Shown here: piece by piece, positions 32,803 to 40,893 of the stretch | Numbering within the stretch: position 1 is the stretch's first letter | Layout of the letters: the number at the start of each line of letters is the position of its first letter | Source of the DNA: JACCVL01 sp038232655 | GTDB lineage: Bacteria > Actinomycetota > Actinomycetes > Propionibacteriales > Nocardioidaceae | NCBI GenBank assembly: GCA_038232655.1 | Contig: JBBSNM010000011.1 | Coordinates: forward strand, 1-43,084 | DNA: 43,084 nt | Reading direction: 5' to 3' | Program-made: the position numbers and the translations under genes | The notes under the pieces: generated by a model | Seen by the model: the letters and a program-made list of their open reading frames with translations, nothing else | Told to the model about the DNA's origin: nothing | The model's database searches: none

Positions 32803-34203
32803 GTGACCGCGCCGCCGAACATCTCGTACTCCATCACCGTCCGGCTCGAGCTGCCGGCCGCGGGCACCGGCGTCGGACAGCTGACCGCGGCCGTCGAGGA
32901 AGCCGGCGGCATGGTCACGGCGCTCGACGTCACGGCCTCCGGGTCCGAGCGGCTGCGCATGGACGTCACCTGCGCCGCCTCGTCGACCGAGCACGCCGAC
33001 ACCATCGTCGAGGCGCTGCGGCTGGTGCCCGGCGTCGGCGTGCACAAGGTGTCGGACCGTACCTTCTTGATGCACCTCGGTGGCACCATCGAGATGGCCT
33101 CCAAGCACCCCATCCGCAACCGCGACGACCTGTCGATGGTCTACACCCCTGGCGTCGCCCGCATCTGCCGGGCGATCGTCGACAACCCCGGGGACGCGCG
33201 GCGGCTGACCATCAAGCGCAACGCCGTGGCGGTGGTGACCGACGGCTCGGCGGTGCTGGGGCTGGGCAACATCGGCTCGGCCGCTGCGCTGCCGGTGATG
33301 GAGGGCAAGGCGGCGCTGTTCAAGCGGTTCGTCGACATCGACGCCTGGCCGCTGTGCCTGGACACCCAAGACGTCGACGAGATCGTGCGTACGGTTGCGG
33401 CGATCGCCCCCGGCTTCGCTGGCATCAACCTCGAGGACATCGGCGCGCCGCGCTGCTTCGAGGTCGAGCGCCGGCTGCGTGACCAGCTCGACATCCCGGT
33501 CTTCCACGACGACCAGCACGGCACCGCGATCGTCGTGCTGGCCGCGCTGACCAACGCGCTGCGCGTGGTGGACAAGGCGCTCGGCGACGTTCGGGTGGTG
33601 ATGGTGGGCGCCGGTGCGGCGGGTACCGCGGTGCTCAAACTGCTGTTGCATGCCGGCGCGAGCGAGGGCGCGGGGGACGTGACCGTTGTCGACGTGGACG
33701 GGGTCGTCCACGGCGAACGGTCGGATCTCGGACCCGACCTGCGCTGGATCGCCGAGCACACCAACGCAGCCGGGCTGACCGGTACCCTGCAGGATGCGCT
33801 CCGAGACGCCGACGTGTTCATCGGCGTGTCGGCGCCGCGGCTCATCGACGCCGGCGACGTCGCCACGATGGCGCCGGACCCGGTGATCTTCGCGCTGGCC
33901 AACCCGGAGCCCGAGATCGACCCGTCGGAGGCGCGCGATGCAGCGGTGGTGGCCACCGGCCGATCGGATCACCCCAACCAGATCAACAACGTGCTGGCGT
34001 TCCCGGGGGTGTTCCGTGGGCTCCTCGACGCCCACAGCCGCACCATCACCCTCGACGTGCTCCAGGCGGCGGCGGAGGCGATCGCCAAGGTTGTCACCGA
34101 CAGCGAGCTCAACGCCAGCTACATCGTCCCCAGCGTGTTCCATCCCGACGTCCACGAGCTGGTCGCCGAGGCCGTCACCGGCGCGGCTAGCGGAGACGGG
34201 TGA
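32803..34203 (+). CDS. NAD-dependent malic enzyme with N-terminal ACT domain
   Basis: Oxidative decarboxylation of malate to pyruvate. Residues about 8-85 form an ACT-like regulatory domain (ISYSITVRLELP ... GVGVHKVSD); the catalytic part carries SMVYTPGVA, the metal region FAGINLEDIGAPRCFEVE, DDQHGTAIV, and a Rossmann fold with GAGAAGTAVLKLLL, then NPEPEI and DHPNQINNVLAFPGVFRGLLD. GTG 32803 is chosen; ATG 32795 runs into TGA after three codons. 466 aa is normal for ACT-bearing bacterial enzymes, which may respond to amino acids. The stop codon begins a TGA-rich degenerate repeat that runs into the next gene's start. Confidence 0.92.
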   Translation: MTAPPNISYSITVRLELPAAGTGVGQLTAAVEEAGGMVTALDVTASGSERLRMDVTCAASSTEHADTIVEALRLVPGVGVHKVSDRTFLMHLGGTIEMASKHPIRNRDDLSMVYTPGVARICRAIVDNPGDARRLTIKRNAVAVVTDGSAVLGLGNIGSAAALPVMEGKAALFKRFVDIDAWPLCLDTQDVDEIVRTVAAIAPGFAGINLEDIGAPRCFEVERRLRDQLDIPVFHDDQHGTAIVVLAALTNALRVVDKALGDVRVVMVGAGAAGTAVLKLLLHAGASEGAGDVTVVDVDGVVHGERSDLGPDLRWIAEHTNAAGLTGTLQDALRDADVFIGVSAPRLIDAGDVATMAPDPVIFALANPEPEIDPSEARDAAVVATGRSDHPNQINNVLAFPGVFRGLLDAHSRTITLDVLQAAAEAIAKVVTDSELNASYIVPSVFHPDVHELVAEAVTGAASGDG

Positions 34204-34259
34204 GTGGCCGGTGATCGGCCGGTGAGTAGCCGGGTGCGTGAGCGGTGACCGGCGGGTGA
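34197..34259. repeat. Degenerate TGA-rich repeat from malic enzyme stop into yqgE start
   Basis: Irregular units resembling CCGGTGAgtgg/CCGGTGAtcgg/CCGGTGAgtag, then GCGTGAGCGGTGACCGGCGGGTGAG. Seven TGA or GTGA motifs occur in 60 bp, in more than one frame. It supplies both the upstream stop and the candidate GTG starts (34238, 34256) of the next gene. Confidence 0.7.
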
Positions 34260-34828
34260 GCCCGGACGGCGCACGCTGGTGGGTCGGCCAGTTGCTTGTC
34301 GCCACTCCCGCGCTCGAGGACCCCAACTTCCGCCGTACCGTCATCCTGCTCCTCGACCACGACGAGGACGGAGCGCTCGGGGTCGCTCTCGACCGGCCGC
34401 TCGAGCCGCTGATCGAAGACGTGCTGCCGGGCTGGGAGGGTCTCGTCGGCCCACCCGGACGGCTGTTCGCCGGTGGACCGGTCTCGAAAGGTGCGGCGCT
34501 GGGTGTCGCGGTGCTCGACCCCGCCACCCCGTCCGCGCCGCTGGGCTGGCGGCGCATGTTCGGCGACACCGGGCTGGTCGATCTCGACACCCCTGTACCG
34601 GTCGTCGCCGATGCGATCGTGGCGATGCGGGTCTTTGCCGGCTACAGCGGCTGGGGGCCAGGACAGCTCGAGGTCGAGGTCGCCGACGGCTCGTGGCTGC
34701 TGCTGCCGGCCGAGCCCGACGACCTGATCAGCGCCGACCCGTCGGGGTTATGGCGTCGGGTGTGGCGCCGGCAGGGCGGCTGGCTGGGGCTGCTTGCGGA
34801 CTTCCCCGAAGACCCGGCACACAACTGA
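34238..34828 (+). CDS. YqgE/AlgH (UPF0301) family protein
   Basis: 196-aa member of the UPF0301 family. Conserved features: GQLLVATPALEDPNFRRTVILLLDHDEDGALGVALDRP, the FAGGPV motif, and the C-terminal FAGYSGWGPGQLEVEVADGSWLLLPAEPDDL. The family is widespread and linked to alginate regulation in Pseudomonas (AlgH), but its molecular role is not established. GTG 34238 and GTG 34256 both lie in repeat sequence; the conserved region starts at about residue 16, so either is possible. It follows the malic enzyme by 34 bp. Confidence 0.9.
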   Translation: MSGDRRVSPDGARWWVGQLLVATPALEDPNFRRTVILLLDHDEDGALGVALDRPLEPLIEDVLPGWEGLVGPPGRLFAGGPVSKGAALGVAVLDPATPSAPLGWRRMFGDTGLVDLDTPVPVVADAIVAMRVFAGYSGWGPGQLEVEVADGSWLLLPAEPDDLISADPSGLWRRVWRRQGGWLGLLADFPEDPAHN

Positions 34829-34882
34829 ACTGCAGCTGCTGGGGGGCTGCCGCCGCGGCCGCGCCCGTGGAACACTGGCGCC

Positions 34883-35200
34883 GTGACGACGCAGATGAGC
34901 CCTGGCACCGAGACGGTCGAGGACACCCGTACCCGTCCGGTGACCGACGACGGTGACCACGAGCGCTTCTCGCACTACGTGCCCAAGGACAAGCTGATGG
35001 CCGCCATGGTCGAGGGCACGCCGGTCGTGGCGCTCTGCGGCAAGGTCTGGGTGCCCAGCCGTGACCCGCAGCGCTTCCCGGTGTGTCCGGAGTGCAAGGA
35101 GATCTGGGAGTCGATGAAGCCCCGCAAGGATGGTGACTCTGGCGACGGCTCCGGCGCCGGTGGCGGCTCCGGCTCGGGTCCTGGCTTTGGTGGCGGCTGA
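34883..35200 (+). CDS. DUF3039 small zinc-ribbon-like protein
   Basis: 105-aa actinobacterial protein of unknown role. The core HYVPKDKLMAAMVEGTPVVALCGKVW ... PVCPECKEIWE has three Cys (C-x(n)-CPEC) plus a His, suggesting a metal-binding ribbon. The tail is a Gly/Ser-rich stretch (GDGSGAGGGSGSGPGFGGG). GTG 34883 is the only start in range. It is often found near DEAD-box helicase or yqgE genes in actinomycetes; here yqgE is directly upstream (54 bp). Confidence 0.85.
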   Translation: MTTQMSPGTETVEDTRTRPVTDDGDHERFSHYVPKDKLMAAMVEGTPVVALCGKVWVPSRDPQRFPVCPECKEIWESMKPRKDGDSGDGSGAGGGSGSGPGFGGG

Positions 35201-35336
35201 GCGGCCCGCTGCCCGACGGCTACTCCGGCACCCAGCGGTCTGGTGCGCTACTTGGTGCGTCGCGCACTTGGTGGGCTGGGAACGGGTGCGCACGGGACCG
35301 AGTGTGCTGTTGACCCCCGGCCAGTGCCCACCGGCC

Positions 35337-37859
35337 CTACCAGCCTGCGCCGAAGCAGACCAGGGGAGCCGGGGCCGCGCCCGCAGGCAGGGAGCTGATC
35401 GCCGCGGCCAGCGCCACGGCCGGCCGGTCGCCGACGGCCAACCGCGTGTGGTGCACGGCCAGCACCTCGCAGGCGGTATCGTCGTTGACCCGTACGGGGG
35501 AGGCGACGACCGTGCGGGCGCCCGCGTGCTGCCAGGCGGCGGTCATGCCGAGGGTTTCCTCACCGGCGCGGACCGTGGCGCGGCCGAGCTCGCAGGCCGA
35601 CAGCACCACGTGGGCGGGCACCGGGTCGACCGCGGCGATGTCGTGGCCGAACCACGGGCCGTCGACCAGCTCGAGGCCGGAGAACAGCGGGTTGTCGGCG
35701 CTGTGCGTGCCGTGCGCGGCCACGTGCAGCAGATCGACGCGTGAGGCGAGCGCGGTGACTTCACTGGCGCTGGCCGCGTCCCCATGCAACGTCTCGCATG
35801 CCGGTGTCGGCGCCGGGCCCGTACGCGCCGACTGCGTGGCACCCGTGGACCCGCTCGCCCACACCGAGGCGGCACTGCTCACCTCGTCCTCGGCGCGGTC
35901 GACACCGGGGCCGGCGACCAGCCCGACCCGGTCGATGGACGCGTCCGGGTGCCGGGTCAGCGCCCAGGCGGTGGCGGTGCGCGCGACGCAGACGGGCACG
36001 CCGGCGAGCGGCGGCAGCAGCGTCCACGGCACGGCGGCCAGGGCGGCGGACGGGACGAGCAGCACCGGACCGTCCGACAGTGGCAGCGGGTCGAGCAGCG
36101 CCTTGGCCAGCTCGACGCAGTTCCCGTAGACCGAGGCACCCACCGCCCGCCGCATCGGGGCCGGCAGGCGGGTCGCGGCCGCGTCCAGGTCGGCGCCGAG
36201 GCGGTTGGTGAGCTCGGCTAGCGGCGCGTACGGGCCGAGGTCGTGCACGGTCACGTTTCGCGACGACGCGACCAGCGCGTGCAGGTGCCCGTCGACGACC
36301 AGGTGGCTGACCAGCGTCGCGTCGTCGTCACCCAGCCGGGAGCGCAGGTCGGCCAGCGTGAACGGCTCGGTCACGATGCCGGGGCCGGGGGGATACAGCG
36401 CCCGGTCGCGAACCTGACGCTCCAGCTCACCCACCCGCCGCCGGTCGGCCTGGCTGACGACCCCCCCGCTCGCGTCGGCCCGCAGCGCGCGCAGCTCCTC
36501 GAGTGCGGCCGCGGCCTCGGTGTCGGCGGGCGGTCGAACCGGCGGCACGCGGGCGGCGAACGCCCGGGCCCGCTCGCTCCAGTCGAACACAACCTCTGGC
36601 CTGCCGTCGGCAACCGCCGCACGCAGCCCGCGCCCGGCCAACGCCCGACCGTGCGCGGCCACCCCGGTCTGCAGGTCGAGGCTGCCGAACGACGACTGCC
36701 AGCCGAACAGCTCGGCCAACCCCCGCCGCAGGTGTTTGCCCGCGTTGGCTGAGCGACCGCTGGCGCTGGCTAGGTCTGCGCGCACGCCACGGTCGAGCAA
36801 CCTGGTGGTGATCGGCGCTGTCTTGGGGATACGGACGGAGCCGAGCAGCTCGCGCGCCTCGTCGAGGCGCCTGGCTCGCAGCAGCGCCCGGGCCAGGTGC
36901 AACCGCACGGTGCGCGCCTCGTCGCGCAGCCGCTCGGCGTCGAGTGCGGCGGCCAGGGCGGGCGCGTCGCGCAACACGGCGCGGCTGTCCCGGCCGCTCT
37001 CGACCTGGGCGCCGATCACCACCGCGTCGGCGCGCAACCCCCATGAGGTGCTGCCGCGGCGCCGGAATCCGGTGGCGGCTCGCCGTGCTAGCCGGATCGC
37101 TTCGGTCGGGCGGCTGGTGGCTAGCGCGAGCTGGGCGCGCAACAGCTCTGCCTCGGCCTGGTCCTGCCTCAGTCGCTGCCGGCCGAACGACGCTGCCGCG
37201 TCGGCGAGCGTCGTCTCGGCCTCGGAGGTCAGGCCGGCTGCCAGCAGCGCTTGAGCCCGGTCGGTGTCACAGACCGCGGCGAACGATGGGGACATCTCGG
37301 CGAGGACCGGCCGCACCGATTGCATCCGTCGCAGGGCGGCAGGCAGGTCTCCGGCCAGCAGCTCGACGTAGCCGAGGTTGTGCTCGGCCTTGGCTGTGTA
37401 GACGTCGAGCCCATGTGCCGAGGCGACCCCGGAGCAGCGGCCAAAGTCGGCTGCAGCGGCGCTCAGGTTGCGAAGCTGCAGGTAAACGTTGCCGCGGTTG
37501 AGTGCGTCCCGGGCTACCGCCGCGGCATCGCTGCCCAGGCGATTCAGGGAAACGGTGAAGGAGGCCAGCGCGCCGGCCGTGTCCCCGGACCGCATCAGCA
37601 GCAGGCCGCGTTGGCTGGCCAGCCGAGCAGCCAGTTCGGCGGGCAGATCGGGAGCCTCGGCCTCGTCCAGGAGCGCCAGGCCGTCGGCAACCTCGCCGCG
37701 CTCGGAATCCAGGTACGCCTGGGTCAAGAGGAGCTGGGCGCGGGTTGATCTGTCGGGGCTGTGCCGGTGCGCCCGTTCGAGGAGTGCCCTCGCCTTCGCG
37801 TGCCGACCGCGGTCGATCTCTGCAAGCGCGCGTTGATGGAGGTCGCTCGCGGACAGCAC
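35337..37859 (-). CDS. TPR-CHAT protease-like protein
   Basis: 840-aa cytoplasmic protein. Residues about 1-420 are helical TPR-like repeats (LHQRALAEIDRGRHAKARALLERA; DALNRGNVYLQLRNLSAAAADFGR; AEHNLGYVELLAGDLPAALRRM); the C-terminal third is a CHAT (caspase-HetF) domain with the dyad His716 (HVAAHGTHS) and Cys756 (LSACELGRA), then GMTAAWQHAGARTVVASPVRV. GTG 37859 is four bases after the subtilase stop (TGAgtgcGTG), implying translational coupling. CHAT proteases in other bacteria act in programmed death and defence (for example type III-E CRISPR Csx29 and gasdermin-activating proteases). Here TPRs probably sense or bind the operon partners. Confidence 0.88.
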   Translation of the reverse strand: MLSASDLHQRALAEIDRGRHAKARALLERAHRHSPDRSTRAQLLLTQAYLDSERGEVADGLALLDEAEAPDLPAELAARLASQRGLLLMRSGDTAGALASFTVSLNRLGSDAAAVARDALNRGNVYLQLRNLSAAAADFGRCSGVASAHGLDVYTAKAEHNLGYVELLAGDLPAALRRMQSVRPVLAEMSPSFAAVCDTDRAQALLAAGLTSEAETTLADAAASFGRQRLRQDQAEAELLRAQLALATSRPTEAIRLARRAATGFRRRGSTSWGLRADAVVIGAQVESGRDSRAVLRDAPALAAALDAERLRDEARTVRLHLARALLRARRLDEARELLGSVRIPKTAPITTRLLDRGVRADLASASGRSANAGKHLRRGLAELFGWQSSFGSLDLQTGVAAHGRALAGRGLRAAVADGRPEVVFDWSERARAFAARVPPVRPPADTEAAAALEELRALRADASGGVVSQADRRRVGELERQVRDRALYPPGPGIVTEPFTLADLRSRLGDDDATLVSHLVVDGHLHALVASSRNVTVHDLGPYAPLAELTNRLGADLDAAATRLPAPMRRAVGASVYGNCVELAKALLDPLPLSDGPVLLVPSAALAAVPWTLLPPLAGVPVCVARTATAWALTRHPDASIDRVGLVAGPGVDRAEDEVSSAASVWASGSTGATQSARTGPAPTPACETLHGDAASASEVTALASRVDLLHVAAHGTHSADNPLFSGLELVDGPWFGHDIAAVDPVPAHVVLSACELGRATVRAGEETLGMTAAWQHAGARTVVASPVRVNDDTACEVLAVHHTRLAVGDRPAVALAAAISSLPAGAAPAPLVCFGAGW

Positions 37860-37863
37860 GCAC

Positions 37864-39543
37864 TCATGATGGCGGCAAACCGGTCGCTTCCTCCAGCGCC
37901 GGCCAGGCGCGCCGGACCGATGCGGTCGGGTCGGACTCCTCGGCCGGCAGCCCACGGGTGCCGTCATCATCGGTCGACCGCTCAAGCAGGGTGGCTGCAA
38001 TGGTGGCCGCGACGACGGGTGCGGCGAACGACGTGCCGCTCCACACCCCGAAGCCGGACTCGAAGCTGTCCGGGTCCAGCGACGACCGCTCCCGGCCGAG
38101 CGCGACGGTGCGCGCGGCGGGTTGGAAGCCACCGTCGAAGGTCTCCGGCATGGTGCTCACCAGTGCCGCCCCGGGAGCCCACACGTTCACCCATGGCCCC
38201 GTGTTGCTGAACAGCGCCACCGAGCCGTCCGGGTTCTCGGCGCCGACCGCGACGACCGGCGCGAAGTCCGTGGATGCTGCCGGCACGTACCCATCGGGCC
38301 ACGGCGAGAACGCCGCCGGATACATCGGTCGGGCGACCGCGTCGTTGCCGGCCGATGCAACCACGACGGTGCCGCTGCGGCCCATGGCCTCGAGCAGCCC
38401 ATACATGGTCGGGTCGAAGAGCGGGTCCAGCGCGGTCTCGTGGTAGTAGCCCATCGACAGGTTGAGCACGTCGACGGCCAGCCCGTCGGGCTCGCCGTGG
38501 GCGTGCCGGCGGACCAGCTCGGCCAGGCGGGCGAGGGCATCAACCAGGTCGGACTCGATGATCACACCGTCGGAGTGCACCACCCGCAGCGCCAGGATGT
38601 CGGCGTCGGGACAGATCTGGTGCACGATCCCGGCGATGAACGTGCCGTGACCCGAAAGCGCGTCGATGGCTCCGTCCAGCGGGCCGGAGACGTCACCGGT
38701 GCGACCGCCGTCCTGGTGTGGGTTGTCCAAGCCCACCGCTTCGCCGTCCAAGGTCACACCCCGGCTGACAATCGTGCCCGCGCCCTGGCGCGAGTCGTGG
38801 TCGTCGTCCCACCAGCGGTGTTGGCCGCAGCCGGTGTCGAGCACGGCGACCCGTGGTCGCCGCCGCTCGATCACCCGTCGGTCCGGCAGGCCACCAAGCC
38901 AGCTGACCGGCTGCCGGCCGCCCCCGCCCGGCAGGCCGTAGCCCGCAATGGCCGCACCCTCGCTGATGCCCTGCGAGCCGTGAAACGGTTGCGAACCGTG
39001 GAACGGTTGGGAGCCGTGGAACGGCGACCCGACCATCCCTACATTGGCGAACAGCACGTGGTCCAGCTGCACCCGGGCGAGCAGCCGGTCGCCGGGGCTA
39101 GCCGCCCGGGCCGCCTGCAGCACCGCCCAGGCGTCGGGCGCCGCCGCCTGCCTGTCCGCAGGCCGCAGCTCGACCGTCCCGACGCCGTACGTGCACGGCT
39201 GGCCGTCGGCGCCCGGCACAGTCACCTGCTTGCGCTGTGCGGTCTGGTGCTCGCTCTCGAAATCCACCGTGACGGACGGCTCCGCGGCCGCGCCGAGTGC
39301 CGCGAGGACAGCGGCGCGGTCGTCGTCGGAGAAGTCCACCGGCACCAGCAGCCGGTCGGCGACGTAAGCGGTGGCGTGCAGCCGCTCCTGGCCGGGCAGC
39401 CGGACCGCGGTGGCCGGGTCGAGCACGCGGATCAGCGGTCGGCCCGGGTAGGACGACAGCACCGCGGCGGGCGGGAACGGCGGGTCGACGTCGCGGGCCC
39501 GCGGGGCCTGGTCGCCTCGACGGACCCGGCAATGGGGCAGCAT
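37864..39543 (-). CDS. Cytoplasmic S8 (subtilisin-like) serine protease with FHGSQP repeats
   Basis: 559-aa subtilase with the full catalytic set: Asp236 (VAVLDTGCG), His299 (SGHGTFIAG), oxyanion Asn400 (ASAGND) and Ser505 (SGTSFAAP). There is no signal peptide, so unlike most subtilases it should act inside the cell, beside the CHAT protein. Residues about 1-170 have no named domain and may be a prodomain or recognition region; at about 172-192 an 18-bp repeat encodes FHGSQP three times, just before the catalytic domain, where a cleavable linker would sit. ATG 39543 starts 5 bp after the small-protein stop and the CHAT gene follows by 4 bp. Confidence 0.9.
   Translation of the reverse strand: MLPHCRVRRGDQAPRARDVDPPFPPAAVLSSYPGRPLIRVLDPATAVRLPGQERLHATAYVADRLLVPVDFSDDDRAAVLAALGAAAEPSVTVDFESEHQTAQRKQVTVPGADGQPCTYGVGTVELRPADRQAAAPDAWAVLQAARAASPGDRLLARVQLDHVLFANVGMVGSPFHGSQPFHGSQPFHGSQGISEGAAIAGYGLPGGGGRQPVSWLGGLPDRRVIERRRPRVAVLDTGCGQHRWWDDDHDSRQGAGTIVSRGVTLDGEAVGLDNPHQDGGRTGDVSGPLDGAIDALSGHGTFIAGIVHQICPDADILALRVVHSDGVIIESDLVDALARLAELVRRHAHGEPDGLAVDVLNLSMGYYHETALDPLFDPTMYGLLEAMGRSGTVVVASAGNDAVARPMYPAAFSPWPDGYVPAASTDFAPVVAVGAENPDGSVALFSNTGPWVNVWAPGAALVSTMPETFDGGFQPAARTVALGRERSSLDPDSFESGFGVWSGTSFAAPVVAATIAATLLERSTDDDGTRGLPAEESDPTASVRRAWPALEEATGLPPS
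38973..39026. repeat. 18-bp tandem array in the S8 protease gene (3 copies)
   Basis: Three units with few differences (38973-38990, 38991-39008, 39009-39026), consensus GCGAGCCGTGGAACGGTT, encoding FHGSQP repeats on the minus strand in frame. Confidence 0.93.
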
Positions 39544-39548
39544 CTGAC

Positions 39549-40073
39549 TCAGACCTCCACGGTTGGGGTGACGAACGGGACAAGCGGCTCCTCGCTGCCG
39601 CCGGCCCCGACCCGGCGGGGGAACAGCAGCAGGCGCAGCATCCCGGCCGGGACGGTCTCAAGGACGAACCGACCGGTCTCGTCGGCGGTGGTCTCGCACT
39701 CGCCGGTGTCGGTGTGCGCGACCACGCGGGCGGCGGACGCCGGGGCGATCCAGCCGTCGATACGGCGACCTTCGGGGTCCGGTGGTGTGCTGCCGTCCGG
39801 GCCCACCGCGAGCATCACCGACAGGTTCTCACCCGCGAAGGTGATGTGAGTGACCGTGGACGCGGTGCGCCGGGCAGCCGCGCGTGTCCCCGCCAGGGCA
39901 TCGGTGCGCTCGGTGAGTCGCAGCAGCTCGAACTCGGTGTCGAGATCCTCCAGCTCCAGGGCGAACAGCACCCGGTCAGCGAGGTCGTCCGGAGCCGGGT
40001 CCAGCGTCTCCCACAACCGGCGGATGCGCGCCAGCAGGGACACCGCAGCCCCCGCGTTTGTACGGTCGGTCAT
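39549..40073 (-). CDS. Small helical plus beta-sandwich protein of the sigma-S8-CHAT operon
   Basis: 174-aa protein of no firmly recognised family. Residues about 1-75 are helical (SLLARIRRLWETLDPAPDDLADRVLFALELEDLDTEFELLRLTERTDAL); residues about 80-160 look like a carboxypeptidase-regulatory/Ig-like beta-sandwich (GRRIDGWIAPASAARVVAHTDTGECETTADETGRFVLETVPAG). ATG 40073 overlaps the sigma-factor stop (ATGA) and its own stop is 5 bp before the subtilase. Its place right after the sigma gene is that of an anti-sigma factor or adaptor, but no membrane helix or zinc-binding anti-sigma motif is present. It could be a protease substrate that links proteolysis to transcription; that is inference. 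Confidence 0.72.
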   Translation of the reverse strand: MTDRTNAGAAVSLLARIRRLWETLDPAPDDLADRVLFALELEDLDTEFELLRLTERTDALAGTRAAARRTASTVTHITFAGENLSVMLAVGPDGSTPPDPEGRRIDGWIAPASAARVVAHTDTGECETTADETGRFVLETVPAGMLRLLLFPRRVGAGGSEEPLVPFVTPTVEV

Positions 40074-40726
40074 GCGAGTCCTCCGGAGGTCTCGATCAGG
40101 GTGCGCAGCTTGGTCAGGCAGCGGGCGCGGGTGGGTCCGATGCTGCCCACGGGCATCTGCAGGGAACCGGCGATGCCGGCGTAGTCGGGCCGCTCGCTGA
40201 AGGCCACCACCCGCAGCAGTCGCTGGCAGCGCTCGGACAGCTGGTGCACGAGCCGCCACAGCCGACACTGCTCGTCGTCGAGCAGTGCCTCGGCCTCCGC
40301 GCTGTCGGCGACGGGCAGCACGGCCTCGAGGCCCTCGTCGTCGCTGGCGCGGGTACGCCGGGATGCCTGGGACACCCGCCACGCCTCGCGGCGCGCGGCC
40401 ACCGTCAGCCAGCGCAACACCGCCCGTGCGTCGCGGACCGACGCGCCACTGCGTACGAGGGTCAGCCAGGTGGACTGCACGACGTCGTCGGTGCTGTCGC
40501 GGTCGAGGCCGTAGGCGCGCACCACGTGCCACAGCACGGGGGACAGGGTGCGCACCAGCTCGTGCATGGCGACCTCGTCGCCCGCCCGCCAGGCGGTGAA
40601 CAACTCCTCGGCTTGTTGCCAGAGCGGCTGCTCGGAGGGTGCCGGCGGGTGGCGTTCGGGCGCGGGTGGCTGTTCGGCCGGTGGTGTCTTGGGCACTCGG
40701 CCGCCGGTGCTGCTGGACGGCTCCAT
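40070..40726 (-). CDS. ECF-type sigma-70 factor
   Basis: 218-aa sigma factor with region 2 (LFTAWRAGDEVAMHELVRTLSPVLWHVVRAYGLDRDSTDDVVQSTWLTLVR) and region 4 (ERCQRLLRVVAFSERPDYAGIAGSLQMPVGSIGPTRARCLTKLR) and a Pro-rich N-terminal tail. ATG 40726 (MEPSSSTGGR) is preferred; upstream residues are unconserved. It is the first gene of a four-gene minus-strand unit with 4-5 bp junctions, so it may direct its own operon. The nearest known type is the ECF group found beside CHAT and subtilase genes in actinomycetes (from memory, not searched). Confidence 0.87.
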   Translation of the reverse strand: MEPSSSTGGRVPKTPPAEQPPAPERHPPAPSEQPLWQQAEELFTAWRAGDEVAMHELVRTLSPVLWHVVRAYGLDRDSTDDVVQSTWLTLVRSGASVRDARAVLRWLTVAARREAWRVSQASRRTRASDDEGLEAVLPVADSAEAEALLDDEQCRLWRLVHQLSERCQRLLRVVAFSERPDYAGIAGSLQMPVGSIGPTRARCLTKLRTLIETSGGLA

Positions 40727-40881
40727 CAGCTCGACGCTCCCTGTGTGATGCGGGACTTGCTCACCGTAGTGCCCGGCTGCCTGGTCGGTTTGCACAGTCG
40801 GGGGCCGCAATGCTCGGGGTAGCACCGTCGTCACGACCATCAAGAGGGTGCTGGCCGGCCGCTGATACCACTGCTGGCAAC

Positions 40882-40887
40882 TATTCT
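40882..40887 (+). promoter_or_regulatory. -10 element of the IclR gene (leaderless)
   Basis: TATTCT ends seven bases before GTG 40894, placing the transcription start at the start codon. No clear -35 is seen. Confidence 0.4.
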
Positions 40888-40893
40888 CGCCGA

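Noticed and set aside
31441..34590. 1049-codon minus-strand open frame over NlpC, DUF3048 and malic enzyme
   Set aside because: Low-complexity composition with no domain; the three plus-strand genes are well supported.
35201..35336. Tandem-like TTGGTGCG/TTGGTGGG motifs between DUF3039 and CHAT
   Set aside because: Only loosely repeated and too irregular to call an array; no clear terminator stem either.
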